Origin: Stieleria sp. JC731
GTDB taxonomy: Bacteria; Planctomycetota; Planctomycetia; Pirellulales; Pirellulaceae
Length of the DNA stretch: 64,000 nucleotides
Reading direction: 5' to 3'
Assembly: GCF_020966635.1 (NCBI RefSeq)
Contig: NZ_JAJKFQ010000011.1
Location: 744,001 to 808,000 of the forward strand
The position numbers were made by a program, and so were the translations under genes. Of this stretch, positions 9,265 through 18,021 are shown piece after piece. The notes under the pieces are model-generated. The model was not told where the DNA came from. It worked only from the letters and a program-made list of their open reading frames with translations, and did not search any database. Position 1 is the stretch's first letter. The number at the start of each line of letters is the position of its first letter.

Positions 9265-10830
9265 ATGTATAGCGAAACCACCGGAAGCCGCAAAACGTTG
9301 GGTGACGTTGATATCCTGTTCCATGACGGGATCTATCACTTGTTTCACCTGGTCTTGCCGAATCATGACTACATCGCTCACGCGGTAAGCAATGATTGTT
9401 TTCATTGGCGGCGAGTCGAAAATGCTCTGCACATCGGGCACCCCGGCAGTTGGGACGATTCGATGCTGTGGACGATGCACGTCACCGCCGATCCGCATCG
9501 TCCTGGTCGTTGGCGGATGTTCTATACAGGGTTGTCGCGGCGTGATCACGGTTTGAAACAGCGGATCGGGATGGCGACCAGTGACAACCTTTATGAATGG
9601 ACCAAATCGAGTGTGCATTGGGTCGATCGCCGTTCGTCGCTTCCCTATGATCTACCGGGCCGTCCCCCACAGCCCTCCTACGATTTTGATCCCAACAGCA
9701 ACTATCCGGTTGGGCCAGATTCTCTGTACTACGAATCGTCTGTCGACGAAGGCCGACACTGGGTTTCATGGCGTGATCCGTTTTACTACCGCGATGACGA
9801 CAGAGGTTGGTTGTTGTGTGCGGGGCGTGTCAAAGACGGGCCGGTAGTCCGTCGAGGTTGTGTCGCCGTGATGGAAGAGACAAGCCCTGATGTCTTCAGC
9901 CCCCGGCCTCCGCTGCATCACCCAGGGCTCTACGATGACATCGAAGTGCCAAACTTGGTAAAGCTCTCTGGCGAATACTATCTCATCGGCAGTATTCGTG
10001 AAGACGCGAAGATTCGCTATTGGCATACGACCAACATCGGCGAGCCTTGGAAGAGTTACGATGACAATGTCTTGATGGCCTCAGGCAACTATGCCGGAAG
10101 GATTTGCCATGATGACAAAGGTGTCTTGCTCTGGTGCTTCTTCACACCAGGACGCCATGGGGCTGATCGCACAGTGCAAAATTTGATGCCGCCTCCCAAG
10201 CGACTGATCTGCGAAGAAGGCGGACGCCTTCGCGTTAGGTCGTTCGAAGGGTTTGGAAATCGAGTTCGTGGGCGTCTTTCAACAGGCCATTTGACCCCGA
10301 TGAAGCCAGCTCGGCCGGGCGACGAGGCGATCTGTGATGACGGCGTCGCGACCATCAAAAGCCATAGTGGATTCCAGGCGTTCTTGTTCGAAGATGACGC
10401 CGATTGTTTCCGCTTGGCAGCGAAGTTGAAGATGGTAGACCAAGGCAAGTGTGGCTTGGTATTTCGTATCAATCGTGCAACACATGACGGATACTATTTG
10501 TCGCTTGACCTTGTAAAAGGAGTCGCCCAATTGCGATCTTGGGGGACGGGCAGTGAAAATAGCGGCGAGACGATGATGCAGTTTTCGGCCTTGCAAGGCG
10601 GGTATTGGTACAACCCTGTCGTCGGTGAAGCAAAGCTACAGTTGATTGCACACGGCAGCTACATCGAACTCACCATCGACGGCCGGGTAATCCTTTCCCT
10701 GGCAAACCAAGATTTCGATCGCGGTGCGGTCGGGATCTACGCTGAAAGCACCGAGCTTGAATTGAAAGACCTCGTGTTCGAAAGATTGGTCTCTCCAGTC
10801 CAATCGGACGAGCATTTGACGATCGGATAG
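9265..10830 (+). CDS. GH32/GH43-clan-like beta-propeller glycoside hydrolase with C-terminal beta-sandwich
   Basis: This is a 521-residue protein without an obvious signal peptide. An N-terminal five-bladed propeller is suggested by DVDILFHDGIYHLFH (about 14-28), WDDSMLWTMHV, an RDP motif in SWRDPFYY (Arg170-Asp171-Pro172) and an acidic position in DDIEVPNLVKL (Glu227). These correspond to the nucleophile, stabiliser and acid regions of clan GH-J and related families. The C-terminal 150 residues (LVFRINRATHDGYYLSLD) look like a LamG or family-32 C-type sandwich. Fructan, sucrose or another furanoside could be the substrate. It lies 160 bp after the HAD phosphatase and is followed by a strong terminator. 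Confidence 0.7.
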   Translation: MYSETTGSRKTLGDVDILFHDGIYHLFHLVLPNHDYIAHAVSNDCFHWRRVENALHIGHPGSWDDSMLWTMHVTADPHRPGRWRMFYTGLSRRDHGLKQRIGMATSDNLYEWTKSSVHWVDRRSSLPYDLPGRPPQPSYDFDPNSNYPVGPDSLYYESSVDEGRHWVSWRDPFYYRDDDRGWLLCAGRVKDGPVVRRGCVAVMEETSPDVFSPRPPLHHPGLYDDIEVPNLVKLSGEYYLIGSIREDAKIRYWHTTNIGEPWKSYDDNVLMASGNYAGRICHDDKGVLLWCFFTPGRHGADRTVQNLMPPPKRLICEEGGRLRVRSFEGFGNRVRGRLSTGHLTPMKPARPGDEAICDDGVATIKSHSGFQAFLFEDDADCFRLAAKLKMVDQGKCGLVFRINRATHDGYYLSLDLVKGVAQLRSWGTGSENSGETMMQFSALQGGYWYNPVVGEAKLQLIAHGSYIELTIDGRVILSLANQDFDRGAVGIYAESTELELKDLVFERLVSPVQSDEHLTIG

Positions 10831-10875
10831 TTGAACGCCAATCGCCGGTGTAAATAAGATTGGCAATGTGGCATT

Positions 10876-10912
10876 AAAAACCTCCCGTCATGTCAACGAC
10901 GGGAGGATTTTT
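10876..10912. terminator. Bidirectional intrinsic terminator
   Basis: A 9-bp perfect stem CCTCCCGTC / GACGGGAGG (10881-10889 with 10898-10906) with an 8-nt loop is flanked by A5 on the left and ATTTTTAA on the right. It sits between the convergent propeller gene and the small membrane protein gene and can serve both. Confidence 0.88.
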
Positions 10913-10947
10913 AATTGTCTATCTACGCTATGCGGCTATGAAGTTGA

Positions 10948-11148
10948 CTAGCGGTTGAGCCAAAGGCCGACCGAGATCGCTATGGTAACGATCGCGAGTA
11001 CGAGTAGGTACGACCACCCAACAATTGCGAATGGTGCACCGGGAGCACGTTCACCCAACGGTGCTTTTTTGTCGGAGTTGGCAACGTTGTGTTGCTTCGG
11101 GTTGGGGTTCAGCGTTGTCTTCGTTGAAGTGGCGGTTGATTCAGCCAT
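10948..11148 (-). CDS. Small single-pass membrane protein, unknown function
   Basis: The 66-residue product begins MAESTATSTKTT, has a hydrophilic, Pro/Lys-rich cytoplasmic part with APLGERAPGAPF, and one hydrophobic helix (about residues 41-62) ending WLNR. The start at 11148 is supported by GAGGAAC eight bases upstream. The longer in-frame start at 11331 would add an Arg/Cys-rich leader with no support. Ribosome site, clear membrane segment and terminator argue that it is real. I do not recognise a family. Confidence 0.65.
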   Translation of the reverse strand: MAESTATSTKTTLNPNPKQHNVANSDKKAPLGERAPGAPFAIVGWSYLLVLAIVTIAISVGLWLNR

Positions 11149-11394
11149 CTTATGTTCCTCGGTATTTATTGCTGGGTGTGATCGCTGTTGCGATATTGAG
11201 CGTCTGCGAGATGCACGGTTGAGTGGTTGCCGGCGGAGATCGCTGTTTAATCCACAGTGGCATGCAGGATTTCTGCACGTTGCTGCGAAATGAGTTCGCT
11301 CGATCGAAACGCAGACGACGTGATGTTGCATTCAGCATGCCAAACCGGGGGCGGATTACCGGGTGTTGGCGCACCATCGTGCTGATATTGTTCT

Positions 11395-12025
11395 TTCTTA
11401 TCAGCCGCTGGCGATTGGCCTGCGGTTATTGGTTTGGTGCTTGGGTCTCGGAACCGCACGCTGGCGCGTGGCGGCTGATGGTGGTGTGATCGCTTGGGTT
11501 GGTTTCTTATCAGCCGCTGTCGATTGGCCTGCGGTTTTTGGATTTGTTGCTCGGGGCTTGGAACCGCACGCTGGCGCGTGGCGGCTGATGGTGGTTGGAC
11601 GTCGGGTTGGTTTCTTATCAGCCGCTGTCGATTGGCCTGCGGTTTTGGGATTTGGTGCTTGGGTCTCGGAACCGCGCGCTGGCGCGTGGCGGCTGATGGT
11701 GGTTGGACGTCGGGGTTGGTTTCTTACCAGCCGCTGGCGATTGGCCTGCGGTAGTTGGATTTGGTACTCGGGGCTTGGAACCGCACGCTGGCGCGTTGCG
11801 GCTGATGGTGGTGTGAACGTCGGGTTGGTTTCTTAACAGCCGCTGGCGATTGACTTGCGGTTGTTGGATTTGTTGCTTGGGTCTCGGAACCGCACGCTGG
11901 CGCGTGGCGGCTGATGGTGTTGGACGTCGGTTGATTTCTTATCAGCCGCTGGCGCTAGCCCGCGGTTCCCAGTTTGGTACTGCAGAAACCTGACCGCACG
12001 CTGGCGCGTGGCGGCTGGTGGTGCG
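11395..12025. repeat. Tandem array 2: six palindromic units, period 106-109 bp
   Basis: Units have the TCAGCCGCTG arm starting at 11401, 11510, 11618, 11727, 11836 and 11942. Each contains TCAGCCGCTG, GCGATTGGCC and TGCGGTT, then after about 20 nt an imperfect inverted counterpart GGAACCGCACGCTGGCGCG and TGGCGGCTGATGG, then a linker. The last unit is the most diverged and carries GGCGCTAGCC like array 1. The array lies between the divergent small membrane protein gene and the sigma-54-type promoter. A long plus-strand frame runs through part of it only because the repeat has few stops. Confidence 0.93.
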
Positions 12026-12445
12026 GTTTTGCTCGGAAATCGTTCAGGTGGGACGGGAAACGATCACCGGGTTCGGCGTCTTGATGTCGAGAGTGTGTTT
12101 CTGGCTTCGCAGCGGCCAGCTTAGGCTTAATTCCGACCGCAACCGGATCTGAAAATCACGAACCAAACTTCGGTTCCCGTTGGCATAGTTGTTGCTTAGC
12201 TATTCAACCATCGCATGTGCGAGCCTCGGTTTCGACCATTCAAAAATCGGGCGGGTTGCTTTGCCTACTGGACCAAGCTCGATGGCAATCGCTGAGGCTC
12301 ATCGCGGGCAAATGCGGTCAATACAACACGGCAAGCTAAAGATCGCCTTTGAGTTGCAGGCTCGCTCGGTCTCGAAGGCTTGGAAGTCCGGTCTGGACTT
12401 GAGGTGCCGTAGTATCAATTCGACCTGAAGATGAGCAGATAAATT
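12026..12445. other. Long leader and promoter region of the stress-like cluster
   Basis: About 420 bp without a convincing gene. It contains the sigma-54-type promoter at 12181 and a small hairpin (GAACC/GGTTC, 12160-12176) five bases in front of it. The predicted transcript would have an untranslated leader of roughly 240 nt, in which I see no recognisable riboswitch. Confidence 0.5.
12181..12196 (+). promoter_or_regulatory. Sigma-54 (RpoN) type -24/-12 promoter
   Basis: The sequence TGGCATAGTTGTTGCT matches the sigma-54 consensus TGGCAC-N5-TTGCW, with GG and GC exactly 10 bases apart. Start of transcription would be near 12207, upstream of the PA2169-type gene. An NtrC-family activator is encoded in the same cluster. 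Confidence 0.68.
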
Positions 12446-12913
12446 ATGAATCTCGAAACTCAAACAGATCTGGATAAGACGACGCTGCGGGCGGCGAACA
12501 ACCTCGTTCAGGCTAATATCGATTCGGCAAAAGGCTTCGAGGAGATCGCCAGCGAAGTTTCGGACAAACAGCTTTCTGAGTTGTTCCGCAGCATTGGTGA
12601 AACGCGACGGACGCTCATCGAAGAATTGCAACAGCACATCAAGTTATCTGGCGAGACTCCACCGAGTGATGGAACTTGGCTCGCAGCGTTACATCGTTCT
12701 TGGATTGACTTGCGCTCAGCTATTTCAGGCGGCGATCCGAAGGGCATCCTAATTGAGGCGGAACGAGGTGAAGACTACATCAAGCAGGCTTACGAAGATG
12801 TAATCAAGAGAACTGCCGGCAGTGCACTGAATGCGGTTTTGCTGCGGCAGTATGAAACCGTCAAAAAGGGGCACGCCTCAATCCGTACGCTACGTGAAGC
12901 ACTGGTGGAGTAA
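12446..12913 (+). CDS. PA2169-family four-helix-bundle protein (DUF2383)
   Basis: This 155-residue, all-helical acidic protein matches the PA2169/DUF2383 ferritin-like family in length and pattern. It has an N-terminal NLVQANIDSAKGFEEIA, a central RTLIEELQ and a C-terminal YETVKKGHASIRTLR. The molecular role of the family is not established; members are often linked to stress responses. The stop codon is followed after 3 bp by the phosphodiesterase gene, so the two are probably co-translated. It is the first gene after the sigma-54-type promoter. Confidence 0.82.
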   Translation: MNLETQTDLDKTTLRAANNLVQANIDSAKGFEEIASEVSDKQLSELFRSIGETRRTLIEELQQHIKLSGETPPSDGTWLAALHRSWIDLRSAISGGDPKGILIEAERGEDYIKQAYEDVIKRTAGSALNAVLLRQYETVKKGHASIRTLREALVE

Positions 12914-12916
12914 TCG

Positions 12917-14518
12917 ATGAGCAAGAAATGTATTCTATTCGTCATCGACGCGATGGCGTTCGATGTTGTACGGGACTGGTTGGCTAGCGACCGCCTACCG
13001 AATATTGCGAAGATGATAAGCCGAGGCGGATCTTTGCATCCGTGCATCTCGATTTTCCCTTCGATCACGCCAGCTGCAACATGCTCGATCGCATCGGGCT
13101 CCTATCCCAAAGACCACGGAATCGAAGGTGCATGTTGGTACGACGCGGAATCAGCGGACACAGCCTATTTTGGCGATGACCTTCGGCTTGTCCTTCAAGA
13201 AGGCATGCGTGACTATTTGATCGACTTTGGAGATCGGCTGAACTTCGAACGGCTACGTACCCCGTTGATCTACGAACAGCTACATGCTCAAGGTATCGAA
13301 TCAGCGTGCTTGAACTTTATGTGGTTCCGTGGTCCTCACGTTCATCCTCGGACAACACCGCTGGGGATCCGGCTCGCCGCCGGAAAGTTGTCTGACGAAA
13401 TTTGCGGGCCCAAATACATGAAGCTTGGTGACTTCGTGCATAGCCTTCCAGAAGGCGTCGGCGAGGTCGAAGGAATGGAAGCGGGCATGTTTGGAAAGTT
13501 CGGCTTTCACGACGAAACGACCGCAGCGTGTCTGAAAGCGATGGCGGAAGCGGATGAGCTGCCACCGGTGACAGTTGCGTATTTCCCGCTGAATGATAGT
13601 GATGCACATGAAGAAGGCTTGACTGCCGCTGCGTCGAAACGTCTGACAAGTTTTGATCAGCACCTTGGCGAATTGGTTGAGCTGATCGGCGGATGGGATC
13701 GTGTCGGAACAGAATTCTCGTTCATCATGGTTGGAGACCATTCGCAATCGGAGCCCCATGGCGATTCGATGAATTTGATCGAGCTGGAAAACTACCTGCA
13801 GGAATTCAAGCGAGCTGATTTTTCTACAGGGCTGGAAGACGATTCTCAGCTTTTGATTTGTCCCAATATGCGAGCCGCGGCGATCTATTTCGCCGATGAT
13901 TGCCTCGATGTCCGAAGAGAGGTTGTCTATCGCGTTCTGAAAGATCCGAATGTCGATCAGATCGTCATGGAGAACCTGGAATTGGATGGGGCGAAGAAGT
14001 ATGTCGTCGCGACATCCGACCGGGGCCGATTGGAGTTTTGGCGTGCCGACAGCGAACACGATGATGGCAACTGCGATATCGAAGGCTACGAGAAGGTTGA
14101 CCACTTTACCGATGCACACGGGAACAAGTGGGCAATGTGCGGCGATCTAGAAGCACTCGATTATCAGGTCGATAGTGATGGTAACCTAGTCGATGGCCTT
14201 TACCCGAATGCGTGCGAGCGTATCGAAGGTGCTTTCACCAGCGGTTCATCACCTATTTGGGTCACCGCTATTCCTGGTGCCGAGTTCTCAGTGCGTGAGA
14301 CAAACCAGCATCCCGGTGGAAGCCACGGTTCGCTGCACAAAGACGATTCGATCTCAGGCTTGATCGTTAGTCCCGATCTGTCGGCCAAGATGAACGATCC
14401 TGAACGCCCAATGTCACGGATCACGGACATCATGGAGTATTGTCTCCATAGCATTGGAGCGAAGCGACTTCCCAGTGACCAAGTCCCAATGAGCCATTTC
14501 TCAATCACAGAAAGCTAG
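12917..14518 (+). CDS. Type I phosphodiesterase / nucleotide pyrophosphatase-like protein (alkaline phosphatase superfamily)
   Basis: The 533-residue protein has the superfamily core. ILFVIDAMAFD (residues 6-16) supplies the first metal Asp, FPSITPAATCSIASGSYPKDHG (about 50-71) contains the nucleophilic Thr, and FIMVGDHSQSEPHGD (about 271-285) and HPGGSHGS (about 472-479) supply later metal ligands. It would hydrolyse a phosphodiester or pyrophosphate bond, with unknown substrate. There is no signal peptide, so it is probably cytoplasmic, unlike many secreted relatives. It is coupled to the upstream four-helix protein by a 3-bp gap. Confidence 0.82.
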   Translation: MSKKCILFVIDAMAFDVVRDWLASDRLPNIAKMISRGGSLHPCISIFPSITPAATCSIASGSYPKDHGIEGACWYDAESADTAYFGDDLRLVLQEGMRDYLIDFGDRLNFERLRTPLIYEQLHAQGIESACLNFMWFRGPHVHPRTTPLGIRLAAGKLSDEICGPKYMKLGDFVHSLPEGVGEVEGMEAGMFGKFGFHDETTAACLKAMAEADELPPVTVAYFPLNDSDAHEEGLTAAASKRLTSFDQHLGELVELIGGWDRVGTEFSFIMVGDHSQSEPHGDSMNLIELENYLQEFKRADFSTGLEDDSQLLICPNMRAAAIYFADDCLDVRREVVYRVLKDPNVDQIVMENLELDGAKKYVVATSDRGRLEFWRADSEHDDGNCDIEGYEKVDHFTDAHGNKWAMCGDLEALDYQVDSDGNLVDGLYPNACERIEGAFTSGSSPIWVTAIPGAEFSVRETNQHPGGSHGSLHKDDSISGLIVSPDLSAKMNDPERPMSRITDIMEYCLHSIGAKRLPSDQVPMSHFSITES

Positions 14519-14645
14519 TCAATGGCTTCACCTCTGCTCGGCCGCTGTACTTTTGCTCGCCGCTGTGGCAGTCGGCCACAAAGGCTGTGACCGAAATCCA
14601 ACCAATCTTCCAACACTGTAAACGTCTTACTGAATTCTAAGCTCC

Positions 14646-15956
14646 ATGCAATTTGTTTTTCTCTTTACGTTCTTAGCTGCACTTTCTGTTGGTGGGTCGC
14701 CAGTCGAAACCACGGATGCTGCGTCGACGGACGGATCGGAAACCAGCGTGCAGGAGGAGAGTCCGGTTGAAGTCGAAGCGGTGATCGCCGATGAGGCGAT
14801 CGAAAATCGGTTGCGATCGATCTTCTCCGCTCGCGAACGTTTCGAAGACGTGAAGGTATCCGTCCGCAGCGGAGTTGCGACGTTGTCGGGCAGATTTGAG
14901 ACTCAGGAAGATGCCGATTGGGCTGAGCGGCTTGTTGAGAGAACGAAAGGTGTTGTCGTCGTCGAAGACGAGGCTAGGATCGACAGTGAAATTGACTTCG
15001 CAGAAAACTGGACAGTCATTTCAAGCAGTCTCGGAAAACTTTGGAAAGACTTTCTGCGTCGATCACCGCTTTTGATCGCGGGTGTGATCACCCTGTTCTT
15101 GACAGTCGTGGTTTCCAAATCCGTTCAATGGGGTTTGGCTAAACTGTTCAAGCGACAGTCCAGGGTCCGAGCTAGCTTGAGAGATTTGGTCCTACAGCTA
15201 GCGACTATCGGCGTTTGGGTCGCGGGACTTTTGATTACCGCAGTGGTCGTATTCCCAGGAATGACGCCAACACGCGCCCTGACGTTACTTGGGGTTGGTT
15301 CGGTAGCGATCGGCTTCGCGTTCAAAGACATCTTCGAAAATTTCTTTGCCGGGATTTTGATTCTCTGGCGATACCCCTTCGACATGGGCGACTTTATCTC
15401 TAGCGATGATCTGACCGGACAGGTTGAAGAGATCAATATCCGCAACACCCTCATTCGACGACTGGACGGAGAGCTTTCGGTTATCCCAAACGCTGCACTG
15501 TTCAAGACAGCGGTCGATGTGTTGACGGATCGTCCTAATCGACGCGTCAGGATCATCTGTGGAGTTGCGTACGGAGAAAACGTGGACCAAGCTCGTGATG
15601 TGATTGCTGATGCCGTAAGAAGTTGTTTGACCGTCGATGGAGAACGAATGGTCGAAGTTTTCGCCAACGAGTTTGCCGACTCCAGCATCAACTTCGAGGT
15701 CGCGTGGTGGACCGGGTCGAAACCTGGAGAGGTACGCCGAAGCCGCGATGAAGTGGTCTCTGCGATCAAGTCTGCTTTGGACAGCGAAGGTATTGAGATT
15801 CCATTCCCGTATCGAACCTTGACGTTTTCAAAATCTATCCCTGTATCAATTTGGAAGGGTTCCGAAAAACAGGACGCCGATAGGGACGGTGCCAACAATC
15901 GGCAACACGTCCCTGTCGACGCGATGACATCTAGTCATCACAATGGGCATGACTAA
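14646..15956 (+). CDS. MscS-family mechanosensitive channel with N-terminal BON domain
   Basis: A signal peptide (FVFLFTFLAALSVGG) is followed by a BON domain at about residues 49-115 (IENRLRSIFSARERFEDVKV ending GVVVVEDEARID). There are then membrane helices from about 137, and the MscS pore and beta domain with LLGVGSVAIGFAFKDIFENF (about 215-234) and IPNAALFKTAVDVLTDR. The protein has 436 residues. BON domains are thought to contact membranes, so here one probably sits in the periplasm next to a channel releasing solutes on hypo-osmotic shock. It starts 127 bp after the phosphodiesterase gene. A weak sigma-54-like match (14522-14537) lies in that gap. Confidence 0.88.
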   Translation: MQFVFLFTFLAALSVGGSPVETTDAASTDGSETSVQEESPVEVEAVIADEAIENRLRSIFSARERFEDVKVSVRSGVATLSGRFETQEDADWAERLVERTKGVVVVEDEARIDSEIDFAENWTVISSSLGKLWKDFLRRSPLLIAGVITLFLTVVVSKSVQWGLAKLFKRQSRVRASLRDLVLQLATIGVWVAGLLITAVVVFPGMTPTRALTLLGVGSVAIGFAFKDIFENFFAGILILWRYPFDMGDFISSDDLTGQVEEINIRNTLIRRLDGELSVIPNAALFKTAVDVLTDRPNRRVRIICGVAYGENVDQARDVIADAVRSCLTVDGERMVEVFANEFADSSINFEVAWWTGSKPGEVRRSRDEVVSAIKSALDSEGIEIPFPYRTLTFSKSIPVSIWKGSEKQDADRDGANNRQHVPVDAMTSSHHNGHD

Positions 15957-16049
15957 CTTGGTCACGAAGCCATCCCAGAAATCGCCCGTAGTGACTGAAC
16001 AAAACCGGGGTTCGATCTGCCAGATCGCCCTCAACGAGTGACTTAACGA

Positions 16050-17660
16050 ATGCCAACTGTACTTGTAATTGACGACGACCCTTCTGTTTTTCTTTTGACG
16101 AGGAAAGCATTGGACGGGGTCGCTGATATCGTCACCGCGGAGACTGCGGACGAAGGTCTCGAACTGATTAATCGTCACCAATTCGATGCGGTCCTGCTGG
16201 ATATCATGTTGCCGGACCGAAACGGTTTGGCGGTGTATTGCGAGATCCGAGAAAAGGATCGACGGCTGCCGGTGATCTTCATGACGGTGGAGGCCGCCAG
16301 CGGAACGGCGATCGAGGCGATGCAGTTAGGTGCTTTCGACTACGTCGCAAAACCACTGTCGGTGACGGCGCTTCGGCACTTGATTTCACGTGCGATCGAA
16401 CAACGAGAGTTGGCATCGGTTCCTGTCGCGATCGTCGCTGATGAAAATCTGGCAAAGGAGTCGGGCGAGCTGTTTATCGGCCGCAGTACTCCGATGCTGG
16501 AAGTGTTCAAGGCGATCGGACGGGTTAGCAAACAGAACGTTCCCGTGTTAGTGCGTGGAGAGAGCGGAACCGGTAAAGAGTTAGTTGCACGGGCGCTGTT
16601 CCAGTACAGCCACCGTGCCGATGGCCCATTTCTAGCGGTCAACTGTGCGGCGCTACCCGACACGTTGCTGGAAAGCGAGCTATTTGGGTACGAGAAGGGA
16701 GCTTTCACCGGTGCGGATTCACGACGCATCGGTAAGTTCGAGCAGTGCAACAAAGGCACGCTGTTCTTGGACGAAATTGGTGACATGGCATCGATCGTCC
16801 AAGCCAAGGTCTTGCGAGTGCTGCAGGACCAGCGGTTTGAACGCATCGGCGGCAACAACGAACTGAAGACTGACGTGCGGATCGTTGCCGCAACGAACCG
16901 GCCGCTAGAGGAGATGGTTTCCGAGTCAACTTTTCGAGAAGACCTGTTGTACCGTCTTAATGCGGTCACGATCTATCTTCCGCCGCTGCGGGAACGGCCG
17001 AGCGACATTCCGATGCTGATTCAGCACTTCTTAAGTCAAGCGAAAGTCGAGTTCAATAAGCCAGATTTGGAAGGTGCGTCTCCGGAAACGGTTGAGATGC
17101 TTAAAGGCTATTCGTGGCCTGGGAACGTTCGACAATTGCGAGCGGTCGTCCGTCGCTGCGTTCTGGACTCCGCACTTCCTGTACTTGTTCCAGAAGTCTT
17201 GCCGAAGGTCATCAAGGATGAACTTGCGGGAAGCCCAAACAAAGCAACGTCGGTAGCTGCGAACCCGGTCGATCATACGGATGCTGCCGAAGCGACCGTT
17301 GTTGATTCCGATTCGGCAGCAAGCCATCTTCCCACTGCGGCGAATTCCAACTTGTCACCATCATCGGTTCCCGCGGACTTGGGGGCACCTCAGTTCGCAC
17401 CCGATGATTCAGACGCGGACGAACCGAGTGGCCTCGGTCTGCCGGCGTTGGTTGATAACTTGTTCGAAGAGAAATCGACGGACATGTATTCAGAGGTCAT
17501 TGCGTATGCGGAACGCTACTTGTTATTGCGAGTGCTCCGCGAAACTGAAGGTAACCAGAGTAAGGCGGCGGCTATTCTCGGTATCACTCGAGGGAAGCTT
17601 CGGGACCGTATCGCCAGCTACGATATCCGACTCGAGAGTGGAGTAAGAATCGGTGAATGA
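16050..17660 (+). CDS. NtrC-family sigma-54-dependent response regulator
   Basis: The 536-residue protein has a receiver domain (VLVIDDDP, phospho-acceptor Asp51, Lys101) and an AAA+ domain with Walker A GESGTGKE (170-177), the sigma-54-contacting GAFTGA loop (217-222) and Walker B GTLFLDEI (236-243). A Fis-type helix-turn-helix lies at the C-terminus (GNQSKAAAILGITRGKLRDR). An unusual Ser/Ala/Asp-rich linker of about 90 residues precedes the DNA-binding domain. All residues needed for activation look intact. It overlaps the next gene, an Hpt protein, by 8 bp. No histidine kinase is nearby. The sigma-54-type promoter upstream of the same cluster is a plausible target. Confidence 0.93.
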   Translation: MPTVLVIDDDPSVFLLTRKALDGVADIVTAETADEGLELINRHQFDAVLLDIMLPDRNGLAVYCEIREKDRRLPVIFMTVEAASGTAIEAMQLGAFDYVAKPLSVTALRHLISRAIEQRELASVPVAIVADENLAKESGELFIGRSTPMLEVFKAIGRVSKQNVPVLVRGESGTGKELVARALFQYSHRADGPFLAVNCAALPDTLLESELFGYEKGAFTGADSRRIGKFEQCNKGTLFLDEIGDMASIVQAKVLRVLQDQRFERIGGNNELKTDVRIVAATNRPLEEMVSESTFREDLLYRLNAVTIYLPPLRERPSDIPMLIQHFLSQAKVEFNKPDLEGASPETVEMLKGYSWPGNVRQLRAVVRRCVLDSALPVLVPEVLPKVIKDELAGSPNKATSVAANPVDHTDAAEATVVDSDSAASHLPTAANSNLSPSSVPADLGAPQFAPDDSDADEPSGLGLPALVDNLFEEKSTDMYSEVIAYAERYLLLRVLRETEGNQSKAAAILGITRGKLRDRIASYDIRLESGVRIGE

Positions 17661-18021
17661 ACAACTTGCAGTAAAAGAACGGTTTGCAGGCGCGCTACAG
17701 CGTCTTGATGGCGACTTTGAACTTCTTTGTGAGATGGCAGCGGTGACGCTACCGGACTGCCCAGACGTTATTGCCAGGATTCAAAGTGAACTTGAAGATG
17801 GAGATGCGGCTAAGGCGGCCTCTTCGCTTCATAAGTTGAAAGGCATGCTGAGCACCTATGAAACGGAAGGCGTCGTCATCGAAATCCAAGAAATGCTGGC
17901 GATGGCGCGACGCGGTAGCGTTCAAGAATGCAAGTCAATGTTCGAAAAAGAGCTGCCTCGCATCAATGCGTTAACCGAAGAAATTCAAGTGCTATGCGAT
18001 CAAGCGAATTCCAATTCTTGA
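17653..18021 (+). CDS. Histidine phosphotransfer (Hpt) domain protein
   Basis: This 122-residue helical protein carries the Hpt signature SLHKLKGML, with His60 as predicted phospho-acceptor. It has no other domain. It starts at a GTG inside the end of the NtrC-type regulator gene (8-bp overlap), so the two are translationally coupled and probably work together. In known phosphorelays an Hpt protein passes phosphate between a hybrid kinase receiver and a final response regulator, or serves as a phosphate sink. The kinase partner must be encoded elsewhere. Confidence 0.87.
   Translation: MNEQLAVKERFAGALQRLDGDFELLCEMAAVTLPDCPDVIARIQSELEDGDAAKAASSLHKLKGMLSTYETEGVVIEIQEMLAMARRGSVQECKSMFEKELPRINALTEEIQVLCDQANSNS

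Noticed and set aside
11363-11836. Open frame of 157 codons with repeated Trp/Arg motifs running through array 2
   Set aside because: It only follows the non-coding tandem repeat. The period is 108-109 bp, so the frame shifts between units, and there is no ribosome site or known domain.
12189-12428. 79-codon frame after the sigma-54-type promoter
   Set aside because: Its start lies before the predicted transcription start, and the translation has no recognisable features.
13301-14119. 272-codon minus-strand frame inside the phosphodiesterase gene
   Set aside because: A shadow of the plus-strand gene, which has clear metal-binding motifs.
14522-14537. Second sigma-54-like promoter before the MscS gene
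   Set aside because: Spacing is correct (TGGCTTCACCTCTGCT), but TTGC is CTGC and the match is too weak to list as a feature.
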